A program made the translations under genes and the position numbers. A stretch of 64,000 bases of DNA from Streptomyces sp. PT12 (GTDB lineage: Bacteria; Actinomycetota; Actinomycetes; Streptomycetales; Streptomycetaceae): NCBI RefSeq assembly GCF_003311645.1, contig NZ_QEST01000088.1:124001-188000 (forward strand). The letters run 5' to 3'. Under the pieces are notes generated by a model. It searched no databases, was not told the DNA's origin, and was given only the letters and a program-made list of their open reading frames with translations. Positions within the stretch are counted from its first letter, which is position 1. Each line of letters opens with the position of its first letter. Positions 8,661-19,136 of the stretch are shown here, one piece after another.

Positions 8661-9899
8661 CTACTTCAGGAAGTCCGGAACGTCCAGCTCCTCGACCTGC
8701 CCGCCGTCATAGGGCCGGGCGGACGGGACCTGGGGCGAGCCCTTGGGGTCGCGGACCGGGTCGGACTGCTGCTCGGGCTGGCCCGCGTCGCGTCCGTCGA
8801 GCACCGAGGGCTCCCGCGGGGGCAGCGAGCCGAGGCCGCCGAACGAGGGGCGCTCGGGCTCGGGCTCGGAGCGCTCGGGGGCGGGCGGGGAGACGCTCTC
8901 CTCCTTGGCGCCGTACGCACCGAGCGCCTTGTCGCGGCTGCGGGACGGCGGCTGGCCGCCGTCGAAGCCGGCCGCGATGACCGTCACGCGCACCTCGTCG
9001 CCGAGGGCGTCGTCGATGACGGCGCCGAAGATGATGTTCGCCTCGGGGTGGGCCGCCTCGCTGACGAGCTGCGCGGCCTCGTTGATCTCGAAGAGGCCGA
9101 GGTCGGAGCCGCCCGAGATGGAGAGGAGGACACCGCGGGCGCCGTCGATGGACGCCTCGAGCAGGGGGGAGGAGATGGCCATCTCGGCGGCGGCCACCGC
9201 GCGGTCGTCGCCGCGGGCCGAGCCGATGCCCATGAGTGCCGAGCCCGCCTCGGACATCACGGACTTGACGTCGGCGAAGTCCAGGTTGATCAGGCCCGGG
9301 GTGGTGATGAGGTCGGTGATGCCCTGGACGCCGGAGAGCAGCACCTGGTCCGCGGACTTGAAGGCGTCGAGGACGCTGACCTGGCGGTCCGAGATGGACA
9401 GCAGCCGGTCGTTCGGGATGACGATGAGGGTGTCGACCTCGTCGCGCAGCTGGGCAATGCCGTCCTCGGCCTGGTTCGCCCTGCGGCGGCCCTCGAAGGT
9501 GAACGGGCGGGTGACCACGCCGATGGTCAACGCCCCGAGGGAACGCGCGATGTTCGCCACGACCGGCGCGCCACCCGTGCCGGTGCCGCCGCCCTCGCCC
9601 GCCGTCACGAAGACCATGTCGGCGCCCTTGAGGACCTCCTCGATCTCCTCCCGGTGGTCCTCGGCAGCCTTGCGACCGACATCGGGGTTGGCGCCGGCGC
9701 CGAGCCCGCGCGTGAGCTCGCGGCCGACGTCCAGCTTGACGTCGGCGTCGCTCATCAGCAGCGCCTGCGCATCGGTGTTGATCGCGATGAACTCGACGCC
9801 CTTGAGACCGACCTCGATCATCCTGTTGATGGCGTTGACACCACCGCCGCCGATACCGACGACCTTGATGACTGCGAGGTAGTTCTGCGGTGCTGCCAC
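8661..9899 (-). CDS. ftsZ: FtsZ cell-division tubulin homologue
   Basis: GTPase that polymerises into the Z ring, needed for sporulation septation in Streptomyces. 412 residues. The GTP-binding tubulin signature GGGTGTG is at residues 103-109 and the T7 synergy loop ([12 protein letters not shown]) near 205-215. A Pro/Glu/Ser-rich linker spans about 315-400, and the C-terminal FtsZ tail ends [10 protein letters not shown], the SepF/FtsW contact peptide. The GTG start at 9899 matches the well-known Streptomyces N-terminus [14 protein letters not shown]. The 254 bp upstream leader carries its own regulatory features, so it is probably transcribed both from the cluster and from local promoters. 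Confidence 0.98.
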   Translation of the reverse strand: MAAPQNYLAVIKVVGIGGGGVNAINRMIEVGLKGVEFIAINTDAQALLMSDADVKLDVGRELTRGLGAGANPDVGRKAAEDHREEIEEVLKGADMVFVTAGEGGGTGTGGAPVVANIARSLGALTIGVVTRPFTFEGRRRANQAEDGIAQLRDEVDTLIVIPNDRLLSISDRQVSVLDAFKSADQVLLSGVQGITDLITTPGLINLDFADVKSVMSEAGSALMGIGSARGDDRAVAAAEMAISSPLLEASIDGARGVLLSISGGSDLGLFEINEAAQLVSEAAHPEANIIFGAVIDDALGDEVRVTVIAAGFDGGQPPSRSRDKALGAYGAKEESVSPPAPERSEPEPERPSFGGLGSLPPREPSVLDGRDAGQPEQQSDPVRDPKGSPQVPSARPYDGGQVEELDVPDFLK

Positions 9900-10153
9900 G
9901 TCGAAGGCCTCTCGCCTCGATTTACGTGTCGCCGCTCCGCGGGTGCCGCAGCGCGTCGACGGATGCCGATGGGACGGGTGGATAAGCCGTCCCGAACCCT
10001 AACGCCCAAGTTTAGGGTTACCTGTGCTCGTCGTTCCTTGGATTCCTCGGAACGGACACTAAGTCGACAAGTGGTACGCGTTCAACGAACACGCCGAACC
10101 TCCTGTTTTTCTTTTCACCCTATGTGATCGCCGCCTGCGCCGCCGCACGGGGG
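9900..10153 (-). promoter_or_regulatory. ftsQ-ftsZ intergenic region with an 8 bp inverted repeat
   Basis: 254 bp leader between ftsQ and ftsZ. In other Streptomyces this gap carries the developmentally controlled ftsZ promoters. It contains a perfect inverted repeat, AACCCTAA (9995-10002) and TTAGGGTT (10012-10019), with a 9-base loop. It is also locally AT-richer around 10085-10130 (TTTTTCTTTTCACC on the plus strand). Individual promoter boxes cannot be assigned confidently by eye. Confidence 0.55.
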
Positions 10154-10954
10154 TCAACCTCCGGACGCCGCGGGGGCGCTGGGCGCGCTGACGTCGAAGT
10201 GCCGTGCGCCGTCGGCCGCGTTCATGACCGCGACCAGCGCGGTGGCCTTCGCCTCCGAATCCTCCGCGCTCCCCCAGCGGATCACGCGATCCCCCGACAA
10301 CTCAAGGGTGATGGCGTCGAACGACGCGACGCGGACGACGTCAAGGTCCTCGCGCACGGCGCCGGGCAGGGCCTCCACAACCGAGACGGCCTCCGCGCGC
10401 ACGCGGTCCTCGCCGAAGCGCCGCAGGCTCGGACTCTCCGTCAGCTCCATCGCGAGCAGCGGCACCCCGGGCAGCGCGTCGGCGCGCTCGCCGAACACGA
10501 CGCCGTCCCCGTCCACCTCGCGGAACGCGTCGCCCGCCGCGATCAGCGCGGCGGGGCTGCGCTCCGTCACCTTGACCGTGACGCCGTGCGGCCAGCCGCG
10601 GACCACGTCGACCGAGGCCAGGCGCGGCAGTTCCGCGAGGAGCCGGTCGCCGATCGCTCCCTTGTCCAGGGAGGCCATCGGCGACCCGACGGGGACGTCG
10701 GCCACCTCCAAGATCTGATCCTCGGTCAGCACCCGGGGGCCTTCGTGCCAGCGGACCGAGACGCGCTCGACGCGCAGCCAGTCCGAGCCGTAGAGCGCCC
10801 ACGCGCCGAAGCCGCCGAGCAGCGCGGCCAGGACGAGGAGCGCGGCCACAGGGCCGGGCCGCCCGAACCAGCGGCGCCCGCGCGCGGGCGGGCGGCGGCC
10901 GGAGTCCGACGTGCGGGGCGGTCCGCCGCGTTGCGCTGTCGTCGCTCCGGCCAC
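10154..10954 (-). CDS. ftsQ: FtsQ / DivIB division protein
   Basis: Bitopic membrane protein of the FtsQ-FtsL-FtsB division subcomplex. 266 residues. There is a short basic cytoplasmic region, one membrane segment at about residues 25-48 (PVAALLVLAALLGGFGAWAL), then the extracytoplasmic POTRA domain (about 50-125: VERVSVRWHEG, LTEDQILEVADV) and the FtsQ beta domain. The GTG at 10954 is chosen because GAAGGA lies six bases upstream; the frame stays open far upstream inside murG/ftsW shadow. It is 26 bp after murG, where many bacteria also carry murC, which is absent here as in other Streptomyces. Confidence 0.94.
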   Translation of the reverse strand: MAGATTAQRGGPPRTSDSGRRPPARGRRWFGRPGPVAALLVLAALLGGFGAWALYGSDWLRVERVSVRWHEGPRVLTEDQILEVADVPVGSPMASLDKGAIGDRLLAELPRLASVDVVRGWPHGVTVKVTERSPAALIAAGDAFREVDGDGVVFGERADALPGVPLLAMELTESPSLRRFGEDRVRAEAVSVVEALPGAVREDLDVVRVASFDAITLELSGDRVIRWGSAEDSEAKATALVAVMNAADGARHFDVSAPSAPAASGG

Positions 10955-10980
10955 GTGTCCTTCAACTCCCCAGTCGCGCG

Positions 10981-12072
10981 CTACGAACGGCGCGCGGCGA
11001 TCGCCTCGTGCACCATGCCGACCAGCAGCTCGTCGGCGTCCCTGCGGCCGAACTCGGCGGCTGCGCGGGACATGGCCAGCAGCCGGCCCGGATCGGTCAG
11101 CACCGGAAGGACCGTTCCCCTGACCCAGTCCGGCGTCAGCTGGGCGTCGTCGATCAGGAGGCCGCCGCCCGCGTTCACCACCGGCTGGGCGTTGAGCCGC
11201 TGTTCGCCGTTGCCGATGGGCAGCGGGACATAGGCGGCGGGGAGCCCGACGGCGGACAGCTCGGCGACGGTCATCGCGCCCGCGCGGCAGAGCATCATGT
11301 CGGCCGCCGCGTACGCGAGGTCCATGCGGTCCACATACGATAGCGGGACATAAGGGGGCATCCCCGGCATGGTGTCGATCTGCGGCAGCTCGTTCTTGGG
11401 GCCGACCGCGTGGAGGACCTGGACGCCGGAGCGCTGAAGGGCGGGAACGGCGGTGGCGATGACCTCGTTGAGCCGCCGCGCGCCCTGCGAACCCCCTGAG
11501 ACCAGCAGCGTCGGCAGGTTGGCGTCGAGCCCGAAGAACCGCCGCGCCTCGTGCCGCAGCGCGCTGCGGTCCAGGGTGGCGATGGAACGGCGCAGCGGGA
11601 TGCCGACGTAGCGCGCGTGCCGCAGCTTGCTCTCGGGGGTCGAGACGGCGACGAAACGGGTGTAGCGCGCGCCGATCCGATTCGCCAGCCCGGGGCGGGC
11701 GTTGGCCTCGTGGACCACGATCGGGACGCGCTGGCGCTTGGCGGCGAGATAGCCGGGGAGGGCGACATAGCCGCCGAAGCCGATCACGCAGGCGGCCTTG
11801 GTGCGTTCGATGATCTCCTCCGCCGCCTTGATCGTGCCGCGCAGCCTGCCCGGGACCGTGATCAGCTCGGGCGTGGGCTTGCGCGGCAGCGGAACGGCGG
11901 GAATCAGGCCGAGCTCGTAGCCGCGTTCGGGCACGAGCCGGGTCTCGAGACCGCGTTCCGTGCCCAGGGCCGTGATGCCCACGGTCGGATCCTGCCTGCG
12001 CAGGGCGTCCGCGAGGGCGAGCGCCGGCTCGATGTGGCCGGCGGTCCCTCCGCCGGCGAGGACAACATGCAC
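10981..12072 (-). CDS. murG: MurG lipid II synthase (UDP-GlcNAc transferase)
   Basis: GT28 enzyme that adds GlcNAc to lipid I at the inner face of the membrane to make lipid II. 363 residues. The N-terminal glycine-rich G loop is [18 protein letters not shown] (residues 2-19), the second G loop is [12 protein letters not shown] near 95-106, and the third is [15 protein letters not shown] near 190-204. The UDP-GlcNAc pocket [16 protein letters not shown] lies near 265-280. GTG start at 12072, six bases after the ftsW stop. Membrane contact is expected through the hydrophobic patch around residues 70-85. Confidence 0.97.
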   Translation of the reverse strand: MHVVLAGGGTAGHIEPALALADALRRQDPTVGITALGTERGLETRLVPERGYELGLIPAVPLPRKPTPELITVPGRLRGTIKAAEEIIERTKAACVIGFGGYVALPGYLAAKRQRVPIVVHEANARPGLANRIGARYTRFVAVSTPESKLRHARYVGIPLRRSIATLDRSALRHEARRFFGLDANLPTLLVSGGSQGARRLNEVIATAVPALQRSGVQVLHAVGPKNELPQIDTMPGMPPYVPLSYVDRMDLAYAAADMMLCRAGAMTVAELSAVGLPAAYVPLPIGNGEQRLNAQPVVNAGGGLLIDDAQLTPDWVRGTVLPVLTDPGRLLAMSRAAAEFGRRDADELLVGMVHEAIAARRS

Positions 12073-12078
12073 CGAATT

Positions 12079-13449
12079 TCACCGCTCTCCGGACGGCGTC
12101 CTGGCACGCCGTCTCATCGTCTTCCACTTGAGCCCAGGCCCCCGCGTGGCCAGGGCGGCCCTGGCCGCCGGGTCGCTGCGCGCGAAGGCGATCAGCAGAC
12201 CGACGGCGAACATGGTGGGCAGCAGGGCTGAACCCCCGTAGGAGAACAGCGGCAGGGGCACCCCGGCGATGGGCAGCAGACCCAGCACAGCACCGATGTT
12301 GATCACGGTCTGGACCATCAGCCAGGCCGTCACCCCTCCCGCGGCATACCTCACGAAGGGATCCTCCGTACGTCCGGCCACGCGGATACCCGCATAGCCT
12401 AGAGCCGCGAAGAGGCCGAGGACCGACAGCGTCCCCGCAAGACCGAGCTCCTCCCCAGCGATGGCGAAGATGAAGTCGGTGTGGGGCTCGGGGAGTTCGC
12501 CCCACTTCTCCGCGCTCGCGCCGAGTCCCGAGCCGAACCAGCCGCCCGAGGCGAGGGCGTAGATGCCGTGAACGGCCTGCCAGCAGCGGTCGTCGGGCCC
12601 CGGGTCGGTGGCGCCGAGGCAGGCGAGCCGGTCCATGCGGTGAGGGCTGGTGGCGATGAAGAGCGCGCCCAGCGCGGCGGCCGCAGTGAGGACGCCCACG
12701 AAGAGGCGGGTGGGGGCGCCGGCCAGCCAGAGCAGGGCGAAGACGATGGCGGTGAGGATCATCACCGTTCCCATGTCGCCGCCGACCATCACCAGGCCGA
12801 ACACCAGCAGCGCGCCGGGGACCAGCGGGATCAGCAGGTGGCGCCACTGGGTCAGCAGCCGCTTCTCGCCCTTCCTCGCCAGCAGGTCGCCGCCCCACAG
12901 CACGAGCGCCAGCTTGGCGAACTCGCTCGGCTGGATCTGGAACGAGCCGCCCACCGCGATCCAGTTGGTGCTGCCGTTGACCTCGACGCCGACGCCGGGG
13001 ACCTGCACGAGCACCAGCAGGGCGACCGTGCAAGCCAGGAAGGGATAGGTCAGGGCGCGCAGCAGCCTGACGGGGACGCGGGAGGCGATGAGGAGCAGCA
13101 CGGTGCCGAGCACGGCGGCGAGCAGCTGCTTCCTGAAGTAGAACGTGGCGGGCAGCTCGTGGCGCAGCGCCTGGATCTGGGAGGCGGAGAAGACCATCAC
13201 GAGGCCGAGCAGGGTGATCAGCAGCCCGGTGCCCATCACGACGTAATAGGCCGTCAGCGGGCGGTCCCACGCACGGCGCAGCCTGGCCAGCGGCCGGGGG
13301 GCGCGCGGTGGACGCGGGCGCGGGCGCCTGCGCGGGGCGTAGACCGCGGCCTCACTCCGGGGCGCGCGCGGGCGCACGGCACCTCCGCGGCGCGCGCTTG
13401 GGGGGACGGAACGGCGGGCGGCGGAGGGCGCGGGGTGCTCAGCTGTCAT
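12079..13449 (-). CDS. ftsW: FtsW SEDS-family septal peptidoglycan glycosyltransferase
   Basis: SEDS protein that polymerises lipid II at the septum with FtsI. 456 residues. An unusually basic Arg/Pro-rich cytoplasmic tail of about 70 residues is followed by about ten membrane segments. Family signatures seen are NGSTNWIAVGGSFQIQPSEFAKLA near 160-185, EPHTDFIFAIAGEELG near 320-335 and GVPLPLFSYGGSALLPTM near 392-410. The ATG at 13449 is preceded by GGAGGGG. Located between murD and murG, the standard dcw position. Confidence 0.96.
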   Translation of the reverse strand: MTAEHPAPSAARRSVPPSARRGGAVRPRAPRSEAAVYAPRRRPRPRPPRAPRPLARLRRAWDRPLTAYYVVMGTGLLITLLGLVMVFSASQIQALRHELPATFYFRKQLLAAVLGTVLLLIASRVPVRLLRALTYPFLACTVALLVLVQVPGVGVEVNGSTNWIAVGGSFQIQPSEFAKLALVLWGGDLLARKGEKRLLTQWRHLLIPLVPGALLVFGLVMVGGDMGTVMILTAIVFALLWLAGAPTRLFVGVLTAAAALGALFIATSPHRMDRLACLGATDPGPDDRCWQAVHGIYALASGGWFGSGLGASAEKWGELPEPHTDFIFAIAGEELGLAGTLSVLGLFAALGYAGIRVAGRTEDPFVRYAAGGVTAWLMVQTVINIGAVLGLLPIAGVPLPLFSYGGSALLPTMFAVGLLIAFARSDPAARAALATRGPGLKWKTMRRRARTPSGER

Positions 13450-13490
13450 CGTGGGCCCCTCCTTCGGCCCGCGCCGGCTTCTCCCGCGGG

Positions 13491-14927
13491 CTACTGCTCG
13501 GTGGCGCCCTGACCGTCCGCCAGGGCGTGGACGGCGGCGGCGAAGGCGTCGCCCCGCTCGTTGTAACTGGTGAACATATCCATCGAGGCACAGGCCGGGG
13601 CCATCAGGACCGTGTCTCCGGGCCGGGCCAGCCGGGTCGCCTCGCGGACAGCCGCCGCCATCGCCCCAGTGTCCGTCCGTCCGAGGTCGACGACCGGCAC
13701 ATCCGGGGCGTGTCGCGCCAGGGCCTGGGCGATCAGGCCGCGGTCGGCACCGATGAGGACCACGCCGCGCAGCCGCCCGGCGGCGCCGCGCACCAGGTCG
13801 TCGAACGTCGCGCCCTTGGCAAGACCTCCGGCGATCCACACGGTGGACGCGTAGGCGGCGAGGGATGCCTCGGCGGCATGGGTGTTGGTGGCCTTGGAGT
13901 CGTCCACGTAGGCCACCCCCGCCACGTCCGCGACGTGCTCGATGCGGTGCGGATCCGGGGTGAACGCGCGCAGCCCGTCGCGCACGGCCACGGGCTCCAC
14001 GCCGTAGGCGCGGGCCAGGGCGGCGGCGGCCAGGGCGTTGGCGATGTTGTGCGGGGCCGGGGGGTTCACGTCGGCGACGGTGGCGAGCTCCTGGGCGCGC
14101 TCCCGGCGGTCGGCGATGAACGCCCGGTCGGCCAGGACGCCGTCCACGACGCCGAGTTGGGAGAGCCCTGGCGGGCCGAGGGTGAAGCCGATGGCGCGGC
14201 AGCCCTCGACCACGTCCGCCTTGGCGACCAGGTCCTCGGTGGCGGGGTCGGCGACGTTGTAGACGCAGGCGACCCGGTTCCCGGCGTAGACGCGGCCCTT
14301 GTCGGCGGCGTAGGCGTCCATCGAGCCGTGCCAGTCGAGGTGGTCGGGGGCCAGGTTGAGCACGGCCCCCGAGTGCGGGCGCACGGAGGGCGCCCAGTGC
14401 AGCTGGTAGCTGGACAGCTCGACGGCGAGCACGTCGTAGGGCGGGTCGGCGAGGACGGCGTCGACGAGCGGGGTGCCGATGTTCCCGACCGCGGCCGTGC
14501 GCAGGCCCGCCGCCTGGAGGATGGCGGCGAGCATGCGCACGGTGGTGGTCTTGCCGTTGGTGCCGGTGACGGCGAGCCAGGGCGGGCCGGCGTCGCCGCG
14601 CAGCCGCCAGGCGATCTCGACATCGCCGACGACCTCGACGCCGATGGCCGCCGCCGCGGTGAACAGAGGGCTGTCGGGGCGCCAGCCCGGGGAGGTGACG
14701 ACCAGGTCGGTGTCCCCGGGAAGCCGCTCGCCGTCGCCGAGCCAGACGTCGATGCCCTGCTCGCGCAGCTCGGCCGCGCGCGCCCGCTGGCGCTCGCTGT
14801 CGCCGCCGTCCACCACGGTGACCCGCGACCCGAGCCGGGCCAGGGCGCGGGCCGTGCTGACCCCGCTCACCCCGAGCCCGGCCACGGTCACGCGCAGGCC
14901 GTCGAACGTTGCAGGCAGCCGTGTCAC
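13491..14927 (-). CDS. murD: UDP-MurNAc-L-alanine:D-glutamate ligase
   Basis: Cytoplasmic Mur ligase that adds D-Glu to UDP-MurNAc-L-Ala. 478 residues. The N-terminal Rossmann domain ([17 protein letters not shown], about residues 11-27) is followed by the Mur ligase ATP loop [15 protein letters not shown] near 120-134. The central motif [15 protein letters not shown] is near 200 and the C-terminal domain has [17 protein letters not shown] near 330. The GTG at 14927 overlaps the mraY stop (GTGA), which decides the start. The stop is a TAG 40 bp before ftsW. Confidence 0.97.
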   Translation of the reverse strand: MTRLPATFDGLRVTVAGLGVSGVSTARALARLGSRVTVVDGGDSERQRARAAELREQGIDVWLGDGERLPGDTDLVVTSPGWRPDSPLFTAAAAIGVEVVGDVEIAWRLRGDAGPPWLAVTGTNGKTTTVRMLAAILQAAGLRTAAVGNIGTPLVDAVLADPPYDVLAVELSSYQLHWAPSVRPHSGAVLNLAPDHLDWHGSMDAYAADKGRVYAGNRVACVYNVADPATEDLVAKADVVEGCRAIGFTLGPPGLSQLGVVDGVLADRAFIADRRERAQELATVADVNPPAPHNIANALAAAALARAYGVEPVAVRDGLRAFTPDPHRIEHVADVAGVAYVDDSKATNTHAAEASLAAYASTVWIAGGLAKGATFDDLVRGAAGRLRGVVLIGADRGLIAQALARHAPDVPVVDLGRTDTGAMAAAVREATRLARPGDTVLMAPACASMDMFTSYNERGDAFAAAVHALADGQGATEQ

Positions 14928-15988
14928 CAGTCCGCCACCCATGTGCCGTAGAAGATGCCGATGCCGACGATGACGCACATGCCCTGGATGATCCAGAACC
15001 GCACGACGACCAGCACCTCGCTCCAGCCCTTGAGCTCGAAGTGGTGCTGGAGCGGCGCCATCTTGAACACGCGCCGCCCGGTCAGCCGGAACGAGCCGAC
15101 CTGGATGACCACGGACATGGTGATCAGGACGAAGAGGCCGCCGAGCACCGCGACGAGCAGCTCGGTGCGCGAGACGATGGCGAGCCCGGCGAGCGCGCCG
15201 CCCAGCGCGAGTGAGCCGGTGTCGCCCATGAAGATCTTGGCCGGTGAGGTGTTCCACCACAGGAAGCCGAAGAGCGCGCCCATGAGCGCGGCGGCCACCA
15301 CCGCGGCGTCGAGCGGATCGCGTACCTCGTAACAGGACGCCCCCGCGGTGACCGGGTCGGCGCACGTCTGGCCGTACTGCCAGACGCCGATGAAGACATA
15401 CGCGCCGAACACCATCGCCGAGGCGCCCGTGGCGAGGCCGTCGAGGCCGTCGGTGAGGTTCACGCCGTTGGACATGGCCAGGATCATGAACAGCGCCCAC
15501 AGCACGAACAGCACGGGGCCGATGGTCCAGGAGAAGTCCTGGGTGAACGACAGGTGCGTGGACGCCGGGGTGAGCCCGCGGGCGTCGGCGAAGTTCAGGG
15601 ACAGGATCGCGAACGTCACGCCCACGATGAACTGCCCGAGCATCTTCGCGCCGGCGCGCAGGCCCAGGCTGCGCCGCCTGACGATCTTGATGTAGTCGTC
15701 GAGGAAGCCGACCAGGCCCATGCCCGCCATCAGGAAGAGCACCAACAGGCCCGAGATGCTGGGCTGTTCGCTGGTGATGACCTTGGTGAGGGCGTAGGCG
15801 ATCAGGGTCGCCAGGATGAACGCGATGCCGCCCATGGTCGGGGTGCCGCGCTTGCTGTGGTGGTCCCTCGGGCCGTCGTCCCTGATGTACTGGCCGTAGC
15901 CCTTGCGGGCCAGCAGCTTGATCAGCAGCGGCGTGCCGATCAGGGTCAGGAAGAGTCCGATCGCGCCGGAGAAGAGGATCTGCCTCAT
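14924..15988 (-). CDS. mraY: MraY phospho-MurNAc-pentapeptide translocase
   Basis: Membrane enzyme that transfers phospho-MurNAc-pentapeptide to undecaprenyl phosphate to form lipid I. 354 residues with about ten membrane segments. Signatures: [19 protein letters not shown] (residues 36-54), the catalytic Asp region [17 protein letters not shown] (about 94-110), [12 protein letters not shown] (about 175-186) and the late motif [11 protein letters not shown] (about 315-325). ATG at 15988 overlaps the murF stop as ATGA, and the MraY stop overlaps the murD start. Confidence 0.97.
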   Translation of the reverse strand: MRQILFSGAIGLFLTLIGTPLLIKLLARKGYGQYIRDDGPRDHHSKRGTPTMGGIAFILATLIAYALTKVITSEQPSISGLLVLFLMAGMGLVGFLDDYIKIVRRRSLGLRAGAKMLGQFIVGVTFAILSLNFADARGLTPASTHLSFTQDFSWTIGPVLFVLWALFMILAMSNGVNLTDGLDGLATGASAMVFGAYVFIGVWQYGQTCADPVTAGASCYEVRDPLDAAVVAAALMGALFGFLWWNTSPAKIFMGDTGSLALGGALAGLAIVSRTELLVAVLGGLFVLITMSVVIQVGSFRLTGRRVFKMAPLQHHFELKGWSEVLVVVRFWIIQGMCVIVGIGIFYGTWVADW

Positions 15989-17415
15989 CGGGCGGCGACC
16001 TCGCCATCGACGCCGTCGCCCGTCAGCCGGGTGGCGACTTCCTCCAGGCCCACCGCGCGGGACGCCTTGACCAGCACGACATCTCCCGGCCTCAGCTCCC
16101 TGCGCAGCAGCTCGACCGCCGCCTGAGCGTCGGACACGTGCACCGACTCCTCACCCCACGAACCCTCGTTCTTGGCGCCCATGTCCAGCCACGCGGCCTC
16201 CTGGCCGCCGACGGACACGAGCCTGCTCACGTTGAGCCGGACGACCAGCCGCCCGACGGCGTCGTGCTCGGCCAGCGCGTCCTCCCCGAGCTCGGCCATC
16301 GCGCCGAGCACCGCCCAGGTGCGCCCGCCCCGTGCCTTCGCGGCGTCGCCCATGGCGACGAGCGCGCGCAGCGCGGCGCGCATCGACTCGGGGTTGGCGT
16401 TGTAGGCGTCGTTGACCACGGTGACGCCGTCGGACCGTTCGGTGACCTCCATCCGCCACTTCGAGAGCGGCGCGGCCTCCGTCAGGGTTTCGGCGATGTC
16501 CGCGGCGGACATGCCTACCTCATGCGCAACAGCCGCCGCGGCAAGCGCGTTCGACACATGGTGCTCACCGTACAGGCGCAGGGTCACATCGGCGCACCCG
16601 GTGGGGGTATGCAGCTCGAACGCCGGCCGTCCCCGTGGTGTCAGCCGCACGTGCGCGGCGCGGACGTCGGCGTCGTCGGCCTCGCCGAAGAGCAGCGTCC
16701 TGGCGGCGGTGCGGCTGGCCATGGCGCGCACCAGCGGGTCGTCGGCGTTGAGCACGGCGACGCCGCCTTCGGCGGCCGGCGGCAGCGCCTCGACGAGCTC
16801 GCCCTTGGCCTGCGCGATGGCCTCTCTCGAGCCGAACTCCCCGATGTGCGCGGAGCCGACGTTGAGGACCACGCCGATGCGCGGCGGGGTGAGCGACGTG
16901 AGGTAGCGGATGTGGCCGATGCCGCGGGCGCCCATCTCGAGCACGAGGAAGCGGGTGGCCTCCCCGGCGCGCAGGGCGGTCAGCGGCAGGCCGATCTCGT
17001 TGTTCAGGGAGCCGGGCGGCCAGATGGTGGGGGCGGTGCGCTCGAGCAGCTGGGCGATGAGGTCCTTGGTGCTGGTCTTGCCCGCGGAGCCGGTGAGCGC
17101 GACAAGGGTGGCGCCCAGGTCCTTGACGGTGTGCCGGGCGAGGGCGCCGAGCGCCGCGGTGACGTCGTCGACGAGCACGGCGGGCACGCCGACGGGGCGG
17201 GTGGCGAGCACCACGGCGGCGCCCGCGGCGACGGCGGCGGCGGCGAAGTCGTGGCCGTCGACGCGTTCGCCCGGCAGCGCGGCGAAGAGTGAGCCGGGCT
17301 CGGCCAGCCTGGAGTCGATGACCACGGGCCCGGTGACGCGGGGTGGTGACTCCGGTATGTCATGCGGCTCTCCCCGCACGACCGTGATGAGCTCAGCAAC
17401 GGAAAGGGGGATCAC
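15985..17415 (-). CDS. murF: UDP-MurNAc-tripeptide:D-Ala-D-Ala ligase
   Basis: Mur ligase that attaches D-Ala-D-Ala to complete the UDP-MurNAc-pentapeptide. 476 residues. The N-terminal domain has [20 protein letters not shown] near 30-50; the ATP loop [19 protein letters not shown] is near 105-123. [13 protein letters not shown] follows near 140, and [20 protein letters not shown] is near 335-354. The GTG at 17415 overlaps the murE stop as GTGA, and the gene's own stop overlaps the mraY start, so the three genes are translationally chained. Confidence 0.97.
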   Translation of the reverse strand: MIPLSVAELITVVRGEPHDIPESPPRVTGPVVIDSRLAEPGSLFAALPGERVDGHDFAAAAVAAGAAVVLATRPVGVPAVLVDDVTAALGALARHTVKDLGATLVALTGSAGKTSTKDLIAQLLERTAPTIWPPGSLNNEIGLPLTALRAGEATRFLVLEMGARGIGHIRYLTSLTPPRIGVVLNVGSAHIGEFGSREAIAQAKGELVEALPPAAEGGVAVLNADDPLVRAMASRTAARTLLFGEADDADVRAAHVRLTPRGRPAFELHTPTGCADVTLRLYGEHHVSNALAAAAVAHEVGMSAADIAETLTEAAPLSKWRMEVTERSDGVTVVNDAYNANPESMRAALRALVAMGDAAKARGGRTWAVLGAMAELGEDALAEHDAVGRLVVRLNVSRLVSVGGQEAAWLDMGAKNEGSWGEESVHVSDAQAAVELLRRELRPGDVVLVKASRAVGLEEVATRLTGDGVDGEVAAR

Positions 17416-19076
17416 TGCAACGGGCCTCGCCTGGCGTCGGGATGTCTTGGGGCTTGCGAGCCGCGCTCGATGGCCGCGCGCAGCTCCTCTCGGTCGTCGA
17501 AGGGCCGGATGACTCCGGCGATGTCCTGGCCGCGCTCGTGGCCCTTGCCCGCGACCAGGACGGTGTCGCCCGGCTCGGCGCGGGCGACGGCGGCGGCGAT
17601 GGCGGCCGCGCGGTCCTCCTCCACCAGCACGGTGCCGCGCTCGTGGGCGGGCACATCGGCGGCACCCGCGAGCATGGCGGCCAGGATGGCGAGCGGGTCC
17701 TCGGAGCGGGGGTTGTCCGAGGTGAGCACGGCGGTGTCGGACAGCCGGGCCAGGGCGGCGCCCATGCGCGGGCGCTTGTGCGGGTCGCGGTCGCCGCCGC
17801 AGCCGAGCACGGCGTGCAGCCTGCCCCTGGTCACCTTGCGCAGGGCGTAGAGCACGGACTCCACGGCGTCGGGCTTGTGGGCGTAGTCGACCACGGCGAG
17901 GAACGGCTGTCCCGCGTCGACCCGTTCGAGCCGCCCAGGGACGCCGGGCACCGCGGCGACGCCGTCGGCCGCGGTCTGGGGGTCGATGCCCGCGACGGCG
18001 AGGGCCGCGACGGCGGCGAGGGCGTTGGCGACGTTGAACGGGCCCGGCAGCGGGGCGGTGGCCCGCACGCGGGCGCCCTCGGGGCCGAGCGCGGTGAACG
18101 TCGAGCCGAGCGGGCCGATCTCCACGTCATCGGCGCGCCAGTCGGCGTCGGGGTGGCCCTCGGCGGAGAACGTGGTGACCGGGACCTCGGAGAGCCCGAG
18201 CAGCCTGCGGCCGTGTTCGTCGTCCAGGTTGACCACGCCGAGCCGCGCGCGGGCGCGGGTGAACAGGCGCGCCTTGGTGAGGAAGTAGTCCTCGATGTCC
18301 GGGTGGAAGTCGAGGTGTTCGGCGCTGAGGTTGGTGAAGACGGCGACATCGAACACGCAGCCGTCGACGCGGCCGAGGGCCAGCGCGTGGCTCGAGACCT
18401 CCATGGCGACGGAGCGGACGCCGCGCTCGCGCATGACGGCGAAGAGGGCCTGGAGCTCGGTGGCCTCGGGGGTGGTGCGTTCGGACGCCAGGCGCTCGCC
18501 CGCGACGCGGGTCTCGACCGTGCCGATGAGGCCGGTCTCCTCGCCGTCCTTGGCCGCGTGGCGCAGGCCGCCCTCGACCAGGTAGGCGGTGGTGGTCTTG
18601 CCCGAGGTGCCGGTGATGCCGATCTGGAGCAGGTCGCGCCCGGGCTCGTCGAAGATCGCGGCGGCCAGGCCGCCCATCACGGCGCGCGGCTCGGGCACGG
18701 TGAGGACCGGGAGCCCGGTGACCGCGGCGCGCTCGGCGCCGCCGGGGTCGGTGAGCACGGCGACCGCGCCGAGGCTGGCGGCCTGGGCGGCGAAGTCGGC
18801 GCCGTGGAAGCGGGCGCCGGGGAGCGCGGCGTAGAGGTCGCCGGGGATGACGGCGCGTGAGTCGTGGGTGATCCCGGTGACGGGCTGCTCGCCGCCCGGA
18901 GCCTCGACGCCGGAGAGCTCGGGGCGGTCGAGGAGCGCGACCAGCTCCGCCAGGGGCACGGGCCTCACATGCGCCGGGCGGCGCGGTGATTGATCAGCGA
19001 GTGGCACGGCGGTGAGCGTACCGGGCTGGGGCGTGCCGGAGCGAAACGAGGTTGACCCGTCGGTGATGGTTCTCAC
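17412..19076 (-). CDS. murE: UDP-MurNAc-L-Ala-D-Glu:diaminopimelate ligase
   Basis: Mur ligase that adds the third stem residue. 554 residues. The ATP loop GTSGKTTT is at 156-163. TNLSAEHLDFHPDIEDYFLTK follows near 285, and the amino-acid-selecting motif DNPR at 454-457 is the signature for diaminopimelate rather than lysine, consistent with LL-Dpm walls of Streptomyces. The GTG at 19076 is taken as the start because an upstream GGAG exists and the early peptide PGTLTAVPLADQS resembles other streptomycete MurE N-termini; a later start is possible. It lies 60 bp after ftsI. Confidence 0.95.
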   Translation of the reverse strand: MRTITDGSTSFRSGTPQPGTLTAVPLADQSPRRPAHVRPVPLAELVALLDRPELSGVEAPGGEQPVTGITHDSRAVIPGDLYAALPGARFHGADFAAQAASLGAVAVLTDPGGAERAAVTGLPVLTVPEPRAVMGGLAAAIFDEPGRDLLQIGITGTSGKTTTAYLVEGGLRHAAKDGEETGLIGTVETRVAGERLASERTTPEATELQALFAVMRERGVRSVAMEVSSHALALGRVDGCVFDVAVFTNLSAEHLDFHPDIEDYFLTKARLFTRARARLGVVNLDDEHGRRLLGLSEVPVTTFSAEGHPDADWRADDVEIGPLGSTFTALGPEGARVRATAPLPGPFNVANALAAVAALAVAGIDPQTAADGVAAVPGVPGRLERVDAGQPFLAVVDYAHKPDAVESVLYALRKVTRGRLHAVLGCGGDRDPHKRPRMGAALARLSDTAVLTSDNPRSEDPLAILAAMLAGAADVPAHERGTVLVEEDRAAAIAAAVARAEPGDTVLVAGKGHERGQDIAGVIRPFDDREELRAAIERGSQAPRHPDARRGPLQ

Positions 19077-19136
19077 GTGCCTGTGCTCCGCTCTGTGGTG
19101 CGGGGGTGGTGCGGGGTCGTCGTGCCTGCGGGGTGG

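Noticed and set aside
10155-12072. Missing murC as evidence of a deletion in the dcw cluster
   Set aside because: Streptomyces generally carry murC elsewhere and lack ftsA, so the arrangement is normal.
10154-13270. Single very long minus-strand frame spanning ftsQ, murG and ftsW
   Set aside because: Only its last 266 codons match a protein (FtsQ). The rest is out-of-frame reading of murG and ftsW, typical of high-GC DNA with rare stops.
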